The position numbers and the translations under genes were made by a program. From the NCBI RefSeq assembly GCF_025215095.1, contig NZ_JALHAP010000074.1:124001-188000 (forward strand): 64,000 nucleotides of DNA. The letters are read 5' to 3'. Below are positions 50,660 through 59,809 of the stretch, in pieces (the stretch's first letter is position 1; each line of letters starts with the position of its first letter). The notes under the pieces are model-generated. The model ran no database searches. It was given only the letters and a program-made list of their open reading frames with translations, and was not told where the DNA came from. Origin of the DNA: Dryocola boscaweniae (GTDB lineage Bacteria > Pseudomonadota > Gammaproteobacteria > Enterobacterales > Enterobacteriaceae).

Positions 50660-51235
50660 TTAACCCTCGGTAATTTCGTAATGAACGGTGATGCCGCCAG
50701 GCTTAATGGCAAGATATCCCTGACGGATAATTTCTTTGGTGATATTAGAGATAGATTTTCCTTTAACTGAAACCGTCATGGTCATATCCTGATTATCAGA
50801 AAAGGAAATAAGGATGTCTTTTTTTGGGTAAATATTTTGCAAAATGGCAGGCAGCGTTTCATTCGTTCCATCCCAGTTATTTGCACCAATTTTAGCTCGC
50901 AGTACCGTGCGATAATTACCATCGTCAAGATCGATAAACCCAAATTCTGCATCGTAGCGATTTTTCCAGTAACCGTAGTCGAAACCGAGATCCACGCTAT
51001 CCAGAGAAAAGAAAAAATCCTCAATAGGCGCCGTTATTCTTCGCGTTTGTCCGATCCATTGCCCCAGAATATCAAGCTGAGCCCCACTGGCTTTATCAAG
51101 ATCAAAATGTGGAATTAAACTGTTATTTACAAGCTGCTGCGCGGTAAATGCTGTTGTCACTGCCTCTACGGTAGTAAAGAATTTCGGGGCTTCCTGTTGC
51201 CAGGACGGGATCAGTTCACTGTATCTATTGCTCAT
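50660..51235 (-). CDS. DUF2612 baseplate protein
   Basis: 191-aa protein of the DUF2612 family, found next to baseplate J genes in myoviruses of this type and thought to be the tail-fibre-proximal baseplate (gpI-like) component. N-terminal segment [20 protein letters not shown] and the central [20 protein letters not shown] are visible. Start overlaps the stop of the J gene by 4 bp; ends 2 bp before the fibre start. Confidence 0.8.
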   Translation of the reverse strand: MSNRYSELIPSWQQEAPKFFTTVEAVTTAFTAQQLVNNSLIPHFDLDKASGAQLDILGQWIGQTRRITAPIEDFFFSLDSVDLGFDYGYWKNRYDAEFGFIDLDDGNYRTVLRAKIGANNWDGTNETLPAILQNIYPKKDILISFSDNQDMTMTVSVKGKSISNITKEIIRQGYLAIKPGGITVHYEITEG

Positions 51236-52425
51236 ACCGACACCGTTATGATGTTTATATTCGCGATGGTATTGGTTACCAGTTCATTAAAAGCAACGTC
51301 CATATTGGCGGTGGAAACGCTTTCCGCCGTTTTACCGATTTCTATCGATAAAACGTCATAAGTATTTCCTCCGCTGGCAACATCAAGCGTTGCAGGAACA
51401 AAGAGACGAGATAAATAAAGCGTGTCGCCAATATTTAAGGCGTTAATAAACTCACTTACCGATTCTTTCACGCCGTTGCCGATATCCGTGGTGTATCCCA
51501 TTAACGGTTTGAGTTTTATTTCAACGTAAACGGGGATTTCGGTAGGACGGAAGTAATGGATTGGTTTTACATTCCCGTAGCTGTCGATAACATTTTCTGT
51601 CGTCGTGCCGTAGGTAGGGACGCCAGGCGTTTTCTTTAACGCAATAGCTTTGGCGATACTACTGGCGTCGCCGCCGTCGATAACTACCGCAATATTATGC
51701 GCAGGAATGCCGTTGCCATCGGTTGTTTCGGTATCGTTATCAAACACCCGCAAACGTGCAACGCCCGGCAAATTAGCGAGCGTTCCCTGTAAACCTTCAA
51801 CAACCGTTTTCGACGGAAGCGCAACCGACTGAGCCTGTCTCTGGCGTAACTCAGCGTCGGTTTCTGTCACCCGCCCTTCTGTCGCCGCGGTAAGATTCGT
51901 TACGCTCTGCCAACCGAGAGTTGGCGTGGCAATTTCGGTTATATCACCGCTTAATGCACCGACCGCACCCGCAACCTGGCATACCGCTGTCACCGTAGCC
52001 TTGCCATGAAGATCGAGTGTGGTTTCGGTAGGCAATGACCAGACGTTTCCCGCCGTATCACGTACCTGGCCATTTTTAATCACGGTGCCAACTTTTCCCG
52101 TCAATTCCAGATCGACAGTAGAATTGCTCGCCAGCTTACGCGCGATACCGTTAATTTTTACGTTACGGGATAGCCCTTCGCCCATGCCGCTAAGCGGGCT
52201 AAAAGAGTTATATGCGGCAATGGTCGTGTTATTACAGCCGTGCATGGCGTAAGCAATAAGAGAGAGTAATACGCCGTCTTTGCTGTCCGGTTCGATATAA
52301 ATATCATCGCCGTATATATCCCGAAATATCACTTTCCATTGTGCCAGTATGGTCTGAAAGTCTGGCGCTGAAATACCGTCCTGGGTAATAGTCGGCACCA
52401 TACTGTTAATCACGTTTTCATACAT
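51232..52425 (-). CDS. Baseplate wedge J-like protein (gp47 family)
   Basis: 397-aa protein of the baseplate J/gp47 family, the main wedge component that joins the baseplate periphery. Recognisable by PDFQTILAQWKVIFRDIYGD at the N-terminus, the RQRQAQSVALPSKTVVEGL segment and VARLRVFDNDTETTDGNGIP in the middle. Overlaps the upstream W-like gene by 8 bp. Confidence 0.9.
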   Translation of the reverse strand: MYENVINSMVPTITQDGISAPDFQTILAQWKVIFRDIYGDDIYIEPDSKDGVLLSLIAYAMHGCNNTTIAAYNSFSPLSGMGEGLSRNVKINGIARKLASNSTVDLELTGKVGTVIKNGQVRDTAGNVWSLPTETTLDLHGKATVTAVCQVAGAVGALSGDITEIATPTLGWQSVTNLTAATEGRVTETDAELRQRQAQSVALPSKTVVEGLQGTLANLPGVARLRVFDNDTETTDGNGIPAHNIAVVIDGGDASSIAKAIALKKTPGVPTYGTTTENVIDSYGNVKPIHYFRPTEIPVYVEIKLKPLMGYTTDIGNGVKESVSEFINALNIGDTLYLSRLFVPATLDVASGGNTYDVLSIEIGKTAESVSTANMDVAFNELVTNTIANINIITVSV

Positions 52426-52762
52426 CGACAGTTACCTCTCCATAAAGGGTGTCCAGCGTAACGCTATAAGTCAGACGCCGAGTGTTGCTGTTATTTTGAG
52501 TATTAAATACGGTGATGGACTTCACGCCCTGGGTGCCTGAAATGCGATCGCGAATAGCCAGCGAATAAATATCTTCGCTATGTTTTCCAAGAACCGACTG
52601 GACATACGGCGTACCTTCGGCTGTATCAAGAAACCATTCACCCCGCCATAACGAAAGCCGGGTTTTAACCGCCTGCGCTACGGCCTGCGCGCTGTCGTTT
52701 AAAAAAGCAGCATCGCCACGGCCAAACGCATAATCATTATCGATTTCTTTACGGTATTTCAT
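52418..52762 (-). CDS. Baseplate wedge W-like protein (gp25 family)
   Basis: 114-aa small baseplate wedge subunit of the gpW/gp25 family, here with DNDYAFGRGDAAFLNDSAQA and AIRDRISGTQGVKSIT. It is the first wedge gene after the spike, with a 4-bp overlap, and nucleates sheath attachment in related tails. Confidence 0.82.
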   Translation of the reverse strand: MKYRKEIDNDYAFGRGDAAFLNDSAQAVAQAVKTRLSLWRGEWFLDTAEGTPYVQSVLGKHSEDIYSLAIRDRISGTQGVKSITVFNTQNNSNTRRLTYSVTLDTLYGEVTVDV

Positions 52763-53514
52763 CGCGGGCCCCCTGTGTTGCTACCGCCGCTTTGTACACC
52801 GCTGTGCGTGTGCGTCGTCAGACTTATACCTCCAGCATGCACCTCGGTATCGACGCTAACCGGGCCAAGCAATGCGGCACCGCCTCCCGCCGCGCCTTTG
52901 CCCTGGCTGAGCGGGCCGTTAATCGTGACGGCCCCATTGAGCACTATGGTCGGCGAAGTGATTTCTGTACCCCCCTCCGCTTTTGCCGTTAGTTTCCCCG
53001 GCGTGCTCAGCGTAATGGCATGTCCGGCTGCAACCTCAATAAATGCCGTGCCGTCATCCGTTCTTAACTGCGCAGCACTAGTGCTTATGCCGCTGATTTT
53101 TTGGATCTGCGACTGTGGCCCAGGGATAGCAAAGGCATCGGACAGCGAGTGCTGACGTTCGTTTACGGGTTCCTGCGTCCCCCCGTTTTGCCACCAGAAG
53201 TCGATGGCGCGGTCGGCAAATATCACCAGGCATTCATCGCCCTTTTTAATCGGAAACGTCAGCGTGCAACCTCCTCCGCGAGGGAATACCACCGGGACGT
53301 CCACGAGCAATGGATAGCTCACCGAGCTTGAGGAGCCATCGCTGGCGTTTGCCATGCCTTTAATCGCCGGGGCGATGGTGCAGGTGACCGTTTCTGGATC
53401 GAAAGTTTGAATAATGCCCGGCAGGGCGACGCGGAGATCGTTACTTAGTGCAGCACTTGACGCCGCCAGGGTTTCGGCCAGTTCACCGCTCAGGGCCGGT
53501 GTAGTTAAAGCCAT
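52759..53514 (-). CDS. Gp138-type membrane-puncturing spike
   Basis: 251-aa central spike of the Gp138 N-terminal OB-fold family. The OB region includes GIIQTFDPETVTCTIAPAI and LVDVPVVFPRGGGCTLTFPI; a repetitive beta-helix follows (IVLNGAVTINGPLSQ) and the C-terminus has the THTHSGVQSG collar motif with HxH, which binds an iron ion at the tip of comparable spikes. The protein would pierce the target outer membrane on sheath contraction. Confidence 0.87.
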   Translation of the reverse strand: MALTTPALSGELAETLAASSAALSNDLRVALPGIIQTFDPETVTCTIAPAIKGMANASDGSSSSVSYPLLVDVPVVFPRGGGCTLTFPIKKGDECLVIFADRAIDFWWQNGGTQEPVNERQHSLSDAFAIPGPQSQIQKISGISTSAAQLRTDDGTAFIEVAAGHAITLSTPGKLTAKAEGGTEITSPTIVLNGAVTINGPLSQGKGAAGGGAALLGPVSVDTEVHAGGISLTTHTHSGVQSGGSNTGGPR

Positions 53515-53550
53515 TAGTTGCTCCTTTCAGGATATTTGTTGCACGGGGCG

Positions 53551-54561
53551 CTACGTCGGCCTTTTTGTCTGAGGATTCTCTTCAGGAAGGTCGTTTGCGC
53601 CTTTCGCCCGGCACATTAAATTCATATACCAGTCGTTACCTCGCGTATCGCCGTTATAAGTGATGCCATACACTTCATAGACGCCATCCTTATTGCTTTT
53701 ACCCTGCGAGGTCGACCTGCCAGTCAGCGTGTTTAAATCTGGCGCCGTCTGGTATATCGAAGACTCATTGAGCAAAACTTGCCCCATTAAACGGATGTTG
53801 GGATTAATCAGGCATGTCGCGTTAATGCCGGCTCCCGTCGTGCTCTGCGGCATGCCTGTCAGGCCATTGGCGCTATTAAGCGGGACAGGAGGATGTGCAA
53901 TATGGTCTTTGCCATACATCTCAAGCCGGTCGTCGAGCAATTCCCAGCTTGCATCGCAGAGCTTTGCTATCTGCGACAGATAGCTGCTGACTTTGCCGTG
54001 AAAGGTATAGCCACGCGGGAAAATCGTCGTTGGGAAATCTGGCAGCGCCCCGCCAACAATGTTGTAGGGTTTCAGCCCTGCCAGGGCCAGGTCGTACATA
54101 TCTTTGACGGTATACCCTTTTGACAAAGTAGCGCTGATCGTCGCGTAAGAGAGGGCTTCATGGCCATCGATAGCCTGCACCAAAAGCCAGGTGTCCGGCG
54201 TGCTGTCACGTCCGTCGATGGTAATGCGAATATCACCGCTGAAGATAAGGCCATAGTTGCGCCCTCCACGCAGGCCGGGATCGTCGGGAGATATTTCATG
54301 TATTACGCCAACTTCGCTTTCGCTAATAACAGGCGTCAGCCCGTCATACCCGGCAAACAGACGAATTTTCGAAAACTCTTTATCGATGATTTTGTTCGCG
54401 GTATCAGGAGCCAGGTTATAGATTTTCAGCTCAGCGACTTTAGGAGCCGCTCCGCTAAACCACTGGACTTTAAACGTGGCTTTGAAGCCGCTCAGCTTTA
54501 TCCCGCCCCCATCCGCTCTGAGCAATTGCAGTTCAAAATGACGCAGCCAGTTTTGACTCAT
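53551..54561 (-). CDS. Baseplate hub protein (gpD / late control D-like)
   Basis: 336-aa hub protein that would link tube and spike. Shows the FKATFKVQWFSGAAPKVAEL start and NLAPDTANKI pattern of baseplate hub proteins in DUF3383-type myoviruses. The start is 12 bp after a terminator-like hairpin (54574-54598). Called by position and by general resemblance, so the exact family is less certain. Confidence 0.72.
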   Translation of the reverse strand: MSQNWLRHFELQLLRADGGGIKLSGFKATFKVQWFSGAAPKVAELKIYNLAPDTANKIIDKEFSKIRLFAGYDGLTPVISESEVGVIHEISPDDPGLRGGRNYGLIFSGDIRITIDGRDSTPDTWLLVQAIDGHEALSYATISATLSKGYTVKDMYDLALAGLKPYNIVGGALPDFPTTIFPRGYTFHGKVSSYLSQIAKLCDASWELLDDRLEMYGKDHIAHPPVPLNSANGLTGMPQSTTGAGINATCLINPNIRLMGQVLLNESSIYQTAPDLNTLTGRSTSQGKSNKDGVYEVYGITYNGDTRGNDWYMNLMCRAKGANDLPEENPQTKRPT

Positions 54562-54573
54562 AGTGTCTCCATT

Positions 54574-54598
54574 AAAAAACCTGCCGCAGCAGGTTTTT
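54574..54598 (-). terminator. Terminator-like hairpin inside the tail operon
   Basis: AAAAACCTGC-CGCA-GCAGGTTTTT: a 10-bp perfect stem whose leftward reading ends in T6. It stands directly after the plug stop codon and 13 bp before the hub start, so it would reduce, not abolish, expression of the seven downstream baseplate and fibre genes if read-through is partial. Confidence 0.8.
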
Positions 54599-54905
54599 AG
54601 TATTGGGTGGCGAAGTAGAGGTGACTGCGCAAGCCGAGATTGGTTTTGGTGGGATATTCCTGAGCCACATCATCAGAGACGACGTACAGGCCGCCGGTCA
54701 AGCCGAGATGCTTGTAAGGCGCGAGCAAATCTGCGCCGGTTACCAACGGGATGCCGTTAATAATCGGCGTGTCGTCTGTTTCGAGAAGATCAAGGATCCA
54801 GCCAGCCTCATCGCGGTACATCACACGCAGCCGAAGCTGCCTGCTGCCGAGCCGAATAGTGAAAATCTGGTTATCCGCACTAAGCGGTATTTCTGCTACT
54901 GACAT
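54597..54905 (-). CDS. Baseplate plug protein (DUF6983-like)
   Basis: 102-aa beta-rich protein (FTIRLGSRQLRLRVMYRDEA; GLTGGLYVVSDDVAQEYP) that resembles the small plug found between Dit-like and hub genes in related myovirus tails. The second of two adjacent ATGs (54905) is preferred because the GGAG lies 5 bp upstream of it. Family call rests on size, fold pattern and position. Confidence 0.68.
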   Translation of the reverse strand: MSVAEIPLSADNQIFTIRLGSRQLRLRVMYRDEAGWILDLLETDDTPIINGIPLVTGADLLAPYKHLGLTGGLYVVSDDVAQEYPTKTNLGLRSHLYFATQY

Positions 54906-54916
54906 CATGGCTCCGG

Positions 54917-55486
54917 TCAGGCTTGAGTATCGTTAAAGGGGATCACGGTTACCGTTCCCGCAGGGAGGGTGGTTTTAGTGCCACCATTTTGCAAAGGCGC
55001 GGTGCTGACGCCATTCTTCATAGCTGATTTATCAGCAGTAGGGATATTTTCCGTTGAGGAAAACAGAACCTCAGTCAGAGTGAGTGAACATGAGAGAATG
55101 TGCTGAGTTGTTTTATCTGTGGTGACATCAATCTGGCGCATAAGCATATTGCTGTAGGTTCGTTTACTCGTCACCACTTCGAAGGGCTCACACGTTTTTT
55201 GCAGATCGAGAAGCTGCTGATAGACCTCCGCAGGGTTTAATCCCACCGTTACTCCAAAGGCCGCCGTATCGGCAAAATCCAACAGCGAGCCACCGCTGGC
55301 GAAACTACAGTCAATCGTCACTTCACCGGGTTTGGCCCAGGCGTGATCGCTGATATTCGCGCCTGCCTGTACGGGATGAGAGGCGATTTCAATGCTATCG
55401 CTATGTTTTTCTCTCACCACAACCTGCGGGACGATAAAGCCAATATGCCGGGTTCGGCTTTGAAAGAGGGCCGACATGATATTCAT
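54917..55486 (-). CDS. Dit-like tail protein
   Basis: 189-aa protein with a distal-tail-like N-terminal domain (HIGFIVPQVVVREKHSDS and HAWAKPGEVTIDCSFASGG). It directly follows the tape measure and should form the hexameric ring joining tube and baseplate. The last about 40 residues are Thr-rich and poorly structured. Confidence 0.7.
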   Translation of the reverse strand: MNIMSALFQSRTRHIGFIVPQVVVREKHSDSIEIASHPVQAGANISDHAWAKPGEVTIDCSFASGGSLLDFADTAAFGVTVGLNPAEVYQQLLDLQKTCEPFEVVTSKRTYSNMLMRQIDVTTDKTTQHILSCSLTLTEVLFSSTENIPTADKSAMKNGVSTAPLQNGGTKTTLPAGTVTVIPFNDTQA

Positions 55487-57279
55487 CAGCTTAATCCTCC
55501 TGAATATTGCTGCGTCTGGCGGGCGTAAACGTTTAGCTGTCGCCGTTCGACTTCCTCCCCCACGGCGTAAGGATCGCGGGCGTTATAAATGGCAATGTCA
55601 GTTTTGTTATTCCAGGTTGGCGAACTGACGTTCCCGGATGCAGGCTGAGTTAAATCGCTGCTCCAGGCGTAGCGTTGATTATCAGAACCATAGCCTTCCG
55701 GCAGCAGTGCGGATGTATCTGGAGAGGCGAGGTTATCCATTACCTTTGGTAATAACGCTGAAGTGTTACCCTCTTCCCGGCGAGTAGTTTTCTTTTCACC
55801 GTTTGTTGCCCAGTCAACGAAACCGGACCAGGCCTGGGTTGCTTTGTTCTCTATGTAATTCGCCCCTTTTTGCGCAATCCAGCCCGCAGGAGTATTCGTT
55901 AAGCCGCCAGTAATCAGATCCTTGCCGATGTTGGCTACTTCAGACCAGTTTCCGTCCTTAAGCGCGCCAAGCAATTTGCCGATTTTTTGCAGCGTTTCAC
56001 CCAGCCCGTTGAAGTTATCAAGCAGCCCCTGAAAAAGGGTCGAGATGGACCACGAACTGAAGTCGATCCCCAGCAGTTCCATAAAACTGCTAAAGAGATT
56101 TTTAACGATGTTTGCCAGTCCGCCAATCGTTTGTGATGCAAGCGTTATAACAGGTTCCCATTTTCCCCAGTCAATTAAGCTGTCGCTTCCCGATTTCCAT
56201 TTCTGGTAATCGTTGTAAAGCAGGCCGATTGCAGCAACAAGAGAAAGGATAATGCCGATGGGTGAAGCCATAAATGCGCTGTTGAGCACTAACCAGGCAC
56301 CCACCAGGCCCGCCAGCGCAGCGATTAACGTTTGAGATTCGCTATCGAGCGTATCCCACCAGCCTGCAACATCAGTGACCAGATCAATAATACCGCTCAG
56401 CGCATCGGCAAAGACCTCACCGAACCAGATGACGGCTACGCCTGCCTTATTAAGCACATTTTCAATCTGCGGGGCTTTAGAGAGTAATTTTTCCGTAAGG
56501 CTCGTGATGGGATTCGAGAGACCTTCCGCAAGATCTCCGCTCAGCTTCTTGCTAAAAAGATCCACGACGGAGGACATTTGCCGCCATGAAATCATAAACT
56601 GACTGGATTGCCCGGCGCTTTTTTTTGCATTTAAGTCAGTTGCTTGCAGTAGGTTCTGATAGTCATCAACGTACTGAGCAAGCCCGCGATGCATAGCGTT
56701 AAGGGTATTTTCATCAATGCCTAATAAACCGGCATGAAGACTGGCATCGTTTTTATTCATGCCTCCTAACGATTCAGCCAACTGTAAAAAAACATCGCCG
56801 TTATCACGCTTTGTGCCATCGTCCTCACGCGTCGCCACTCCCATGTTATTGAGGAGTATTTCGCCATCTTTATCGTTTTGCCATAACGCGGTTACATTCT
56901 TAATCGAGCCTTCCACAGCGTTTTGATCGCCACCGGATTGCTCGGATGCATATTTTATGGCCTGGTATTTATCCACGCTGACATTGAGCGACTGAGCTGA
57001 CTGAGCGTCTTTTTCCATTCCGGCAAGCGTTGCCAGGAAAGAGTTGCCCAATTTTGCTGCCGGCTGGACAACGACCTCATTAAGCCTTTTCAGGCCATTA
57101 GCCAGTTTTTCATACGTGGTTGTTTGTTCCGGAGCCTTATCTGACGCCAGTTTATTTTCAATATTGATAAAAACAGCGCTTAACCGGTCGGCCAGACCTG
57201 CCATCTGGCCAGTAAATTTTTCGTCTTTCCCTATATCAGGCAGCGAAGCATAGGGGACAAGCTGCGTGCTATCGCTCAT
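55486..57279 (-). CDS. Tail tape-measure protein
   Basis: 597-aa tape measure: helical N-terminus, a hydrophobic central region (residues about 275-345, with LIAALAGLVGAWLVLNSAFM and IGIILSLVAAIGLLY) and an amphipathic C-terminal part. It has no obvious peptidoglycan-hydrolase domain. From the usual ~0.15 nm per residue the tail would be about 90 nm long, comparable with R-pyocins. GGAGAGAGGA site before the ATG, which overlaps the end of the frameshifted chaperone frame. Confidence 0.85.
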   Translation of the reverse strand: MSDSTQLVPYASLPDIGKDEKFTGQMAGLADRLSAVFINIENKLASDKAPEQTTTYEKLANGLKRLNEVVVQPAAKLGNSFLATLAGMEKDAQSAQSLNVSVDKYQAIKYASEQSGGDQNAVEGSIKNVTALWQNDKDGEILLNNMGVATREDDGTKRDNGDVFLQLAESLGGMNKNDASLHAGLLGIDENTLNAMHRGLAQYVDDYQNLLQATDLNAKKSAGQSSQFMISWRQMSSVVDLFSKKLSGDLAEGLSNPITSLTEKLLSKAPQIENVLNKAGVAVIWFGEVFADALSGIIDLVTDVAGWWDTLDSESQTLIAALAGLVGAWLVLNSAFMASPIGIILSLVAAIGLLYNDYQKWKSGSDSLIDWGKWEPVITLASQTIGGLANIVKNLFSSFMELLGIDFSSWSISTLFQGLLDNFNGLGETLQKIGKLLGALKDGNWSEVANIGKDLITGGLTNTPAGWIAQKGANYIENKATQAWSGFVDWATNGEKKTTRREEGNTSALLPKVMDNLASPDTSALLPEGYGSDNQRYAWSSDLTQPASGNVSSPTWNNKTDIAIYNARDPYAVGEEVERRQLNVYARQTQQYSGGLS

Positions 57280-57870
57280 TTTCCTCTCTCCAGCGTGCGA
57301 TGCGGGCCTTGTTATCGGCCTGCATCTCCAGGTAATCGTTCATCAGCGCGATGTCATATAAATCCACCGCACCGTTTTTCAGATCCTGCCAGTTCAACCC
57401 GAAAACCTCCGCCGGGCGGAGGATATAGTCTTCCCCGCCCGGCAAGGTATCGAGCTTTAAGCTGCCTGCCGTTCCTGAAGTTGGCCGCCTGGGAGTTCTT
57501 GCAAAAAATTTCCCAGTGAATCGGCTACCACCCGGGCCACCAGTTGCAAAAGCGTCATCAGATCGATGTCATCAAAGGCCAGCGCGCCGCCATGAAATAC
57601 CGGTACCCAGGATTTCATATGGCTGCGTGCGACAACGTTAAGACAGGGAAATAACACCGCGTTACAGTCCTCTTCGCTGAGGTCAGAGAGCGTACGGGCG
57701 ATTTTTGGCAAGACGGTTTCGAGGGCGTCGCTGCCCTCTTTGCTTTGTAAACCACGAAAATCACCGACGATACCCGCCAGTACCGGCAGCAGCTTACGAG
57801 CCACCTTGAGCTGATCGAATACGCTGAGTTTGCCGATGCGGTAATCTACATCTTTAAGGGTAATTTCCAT
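57269..57870 (-). CDS. Tail assembly chaperone, -1 frameshift long form (gpGT-like)
   Basis: After a -1 shift at A AAT TTT or T TTT TTG (57502-57513) the reading frame stays open with LDTLPGGEDYILRPAEVFGL, NWQDLKNGAVDLYDIALMND and YLEMQADNKARIARWREEN to a TAG at 57271-57269, which overlaps the tape-measure start. The span of 602 nt is consistent with a 200-aa fusion after one base is read twice. The extension resembles the T-domain partner of chaperones in related phages and has no good start of its own. Confidence 0.75.
57457..57870 (-). CDS. Tail assembly chaperone, short form (gpG-like)
   Basis: 137-aa protein (ITLKDVDYRIGKLSVFDQLKVA...) located between tube and tape measure, the standard place for tail assembly chaperones that bind the tape measure during tube growth. 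The 3' part carries a slippery stretch at 57502-57513, in the gene strand GGAAATTTTTTG, that permits a -1 shift into the extension described next. Confidence 0.78.
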   Translation of the reverse strand: MEITLKDVDYRIGKLSVFDQLKVARKLLPVLAGIVGDFRGLQSKEGSDALETVLPKIARTLSDLSEEDCNAVLFPCLNVVARSHMKSWVPVFHGGALAFDDIDLMTLLQLVARVVADSLGNFLQELPGGQLQERQAA

Positions 57871-57873
57871 GGC

Positions 57874-58314
57874 TTAAAACTCCCCGAGAACCTGGTCGAT
57901 TTTGCCGCAGTCGAATGCCCAGGCGATGCTGCCGCCATCTTTGCCGTTTTTGTTATCAGGCAATTTATTAAAGGCCACCATGCTCGCGGTGATGCTGTCG
58001 CCGGAAGCGGTATTGCGGACAACAATTGTATTGCGCCCCCACGTTGCAGAAGAGAGCGACTGAGCGTTATACGCCTGCATGAGTTTTTTATTCGCCGGAG
58101 AAGTTTTCATCAGCGTAATGGTGATGGTGCCGCTTTTATCAGGACTCATGCTCTGCATGACTTCGCCATCAATCCCAATGGTCATCGTATTTTTAGCGTT
58201 GGCCATCGCAACCGCGATACCCTCTTCGGCGTTAGCGGAACCCGCGCCAAGATCAATAATGCCGGTCGGGCCCGCAAAGGATGCGGTGACATCCATAAAA
58301 GAATAAGTGCTCAT
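57874..58314 (-). CDS. Tail tube protein (DUF3277)
   Basis: 146-aa inner tube subunit of the DUF3277 family, recognised by YSFMDVTASFAGPTGIIDLG, GIAVAMANAKNTMTIGIDGE and the SGTITITLMKTSPAN strand typical of contractile-tail tubes. Lies 10 bp after the sheath gene. Expected as hexameric rings stacked inside the sheath. Confidence 0.85.
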   Translation of the reverse strand: MSTYSFMDVTASFAGPTGIIDLGAGSANAEEGIAVAMANAKNTMTIGIDGEVMQSMSPDKSGTITITLMKTSPANKKLMQAYNAQSLSSATWGRNTIVVRNTASGDSITASMVAFNKLPDNKNGKDGGSIAWAFDCGKIDQVLGEF

Positions 58315-58324
58315 TTAACTCTCC

Positions 58325-59806
58325 TTAACGAACTACATTAATTTCAACATCGGCAAAGTGCACCGCACCCGCAAGCTTGCAGGCCACCTGGATTACCGGG
58401 GCTTTGCGAGCTTCACGATCGGACTGGGCCTGAGCCGTAATAGCCGGGGCATAGACGTAATAACCTTTGGTTAGCGTATCGCCCGCTACCAGTTGCCCTA
58501 TCTCTCCGCCGTTCCAGATGCCCGGCGCCACCAGGCCGTTGGTAACTGCCTGCCTCATGGATTGCTCAACGTTTGCGAGCAGGCGGGTAACGCCAGCATC
58601 GGTCTGCGGAATTTTGGTGGTGCTGGTAAACAGCAGGTTGTAGAGGTTGGTCTGCACATAGTTTTGCAGCCAGTCGAGGCCATGGCGCTCATCAATGAAA
58701 TCGCCATTGCACATCACGCCTTCCTGAATAATGGCGGTGTCATTGTTGTAGTTAACAAAAACGTTGGCATTTTTTACCGCCAGCGCATTGGCCTGGCTTT
58801 GCGTCAGGTATTCCGCAGTAATGCCGGGCTCCTGCTTAAACTTCAGAGTAATGGTGGTGTTGTTGCCGTTAAAATTAACGGTAAAGGCCCGGCCGAACAG
58901 GGATGCCGCCGCAAATGGCGTGGCGCTGGAATACTGGCCGAAGGTGCGGGAATATTTTGCCGCTTTCAGCCTGCTGAGGATGTCGGTAGTGACATCGGTA
59001 TCCAGCGCGCCAGTGCTCTGCGTGGTATGGCCATAGATTCGCGATACGCTATCAGACTCCACTATAGCCGCCACGGACAGCACGTCTTCGTCACTCAGCG
59101 CCCCGTCGGCGATGACAAGTCCATACCAGTCGGTTGAATGTCCGGACAGCGCGGAAATGCATTCGCTAATGCTTTCGCTTGTCTGGCCTTCTACCGGTTG
59201 GGCGCCTGCGGCCTCGCTCAGACCCAGCAAGGCAGAAAGATCTGTACCTTCCGGGCTGGCATCTGCATAGCCCACGGCGGAACCAGCGCCGGTTGTAATT
59301 GAACGAACGCTGAAGCGGCCGCTCGTGGCATCCCATTCGACAGTGCTGCCGGCCAGGGCATCCTGAATACGTCCGGCAACGCCGTTAAGATTGGTTTCGC
59401 CACTGAGATCGATTTCCGTAATCGTGCTCTCTTTGCCGTCCAGCACGATGCGCATCGCGCCGTCAGTCACCGCCGTAAAGTTACTCATCGTCTGCTGATT
59501 AGCGGTAAGGATGGCTCCGCGTAACCGTGCGGCAGCTTCGGTTTTTACCCAGCGGCCGATATACAAATCTACCGGCTGTGGAGACTGCTGATAGTACAGG
59601 CTTGCCGCTTTGTACTCCGGCGTATCAAGGCCAAAATCCGCCGCGACTCCGCTGATGCCGGAATAAGCGCGCATCCGCTCCTGGGCATCGATAACGTCGC
59701 TTGCCCCCACGATCAGCAAGGCGCCGTAGTTGCGGGACTGGGCCGCGCGCGCGGCCATGCTCACCGTCACATTGACGATGTTAGAGACAGGTAAACCCTG
59801 TGACAT
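58325..59806 (-). CDS. Tail sheath protein (DUF3383)
   Basis: 493-aa contractile sheath subunit of the DUF3383 family: [21 protein letters not shown]-terminus, [16 protein letters not shown], and a C-terminal domain with [20 protein letters not shown]. The presence of a sheath makes the particle contractile (R-type) rather than flexible (F-type). GGAG site 9 bp before the ATG. Confidence 0.88.
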   Translation of the reverse strand: MSQGLPVSNIVNVTVSMAARAAQSRNYGALLIVGASDVIDAQERMRAYSGISGVAADFGLDTPEYKAASLYYQQSPQPVDLYIGRWVKTEAAARLRGAILTANQQTMSNFTAVTDGAMRIVLDGKESTITEIDLSGETNLNGVAGRIQDALAGSTVEWDATSGRFSVRSITTGAGSAVGYADASPEGTDLSALLGLSEAAGAQPVEGQTSESISECISALSGHSTDWYGLVIADGALSDEDVLSVAAIVESDSVSRIYGHTTQSTGALDTDVTTDILSRLKAAKYSRTFGQYSSATPFAAASLFGRAFTVNFNGNNTTITLKFKQEPGITAEYLTQSQANALAVKNANVFVNYNNDTAIIQEGVMCNGDFIDERHGLDWLQNYVQTNLYNLLFTSTTKIPQTDAGVTRLLANVEQSMRQAVTNGLVAPGIWNGGEIGQLVAGDTLTKGYYVYAPAITAQAQSDREARKAPVIQVACKLAGAVHFADVEINVVR

Positions 59807-59809
59807 AAT

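Noticed and set aside
57295..57519. Rightward 74-codon frame opposite the chaperone/tape-measure junction
   Set aside because: It is antisense to the frameshift extension, low in complexity and has no ribosome site.
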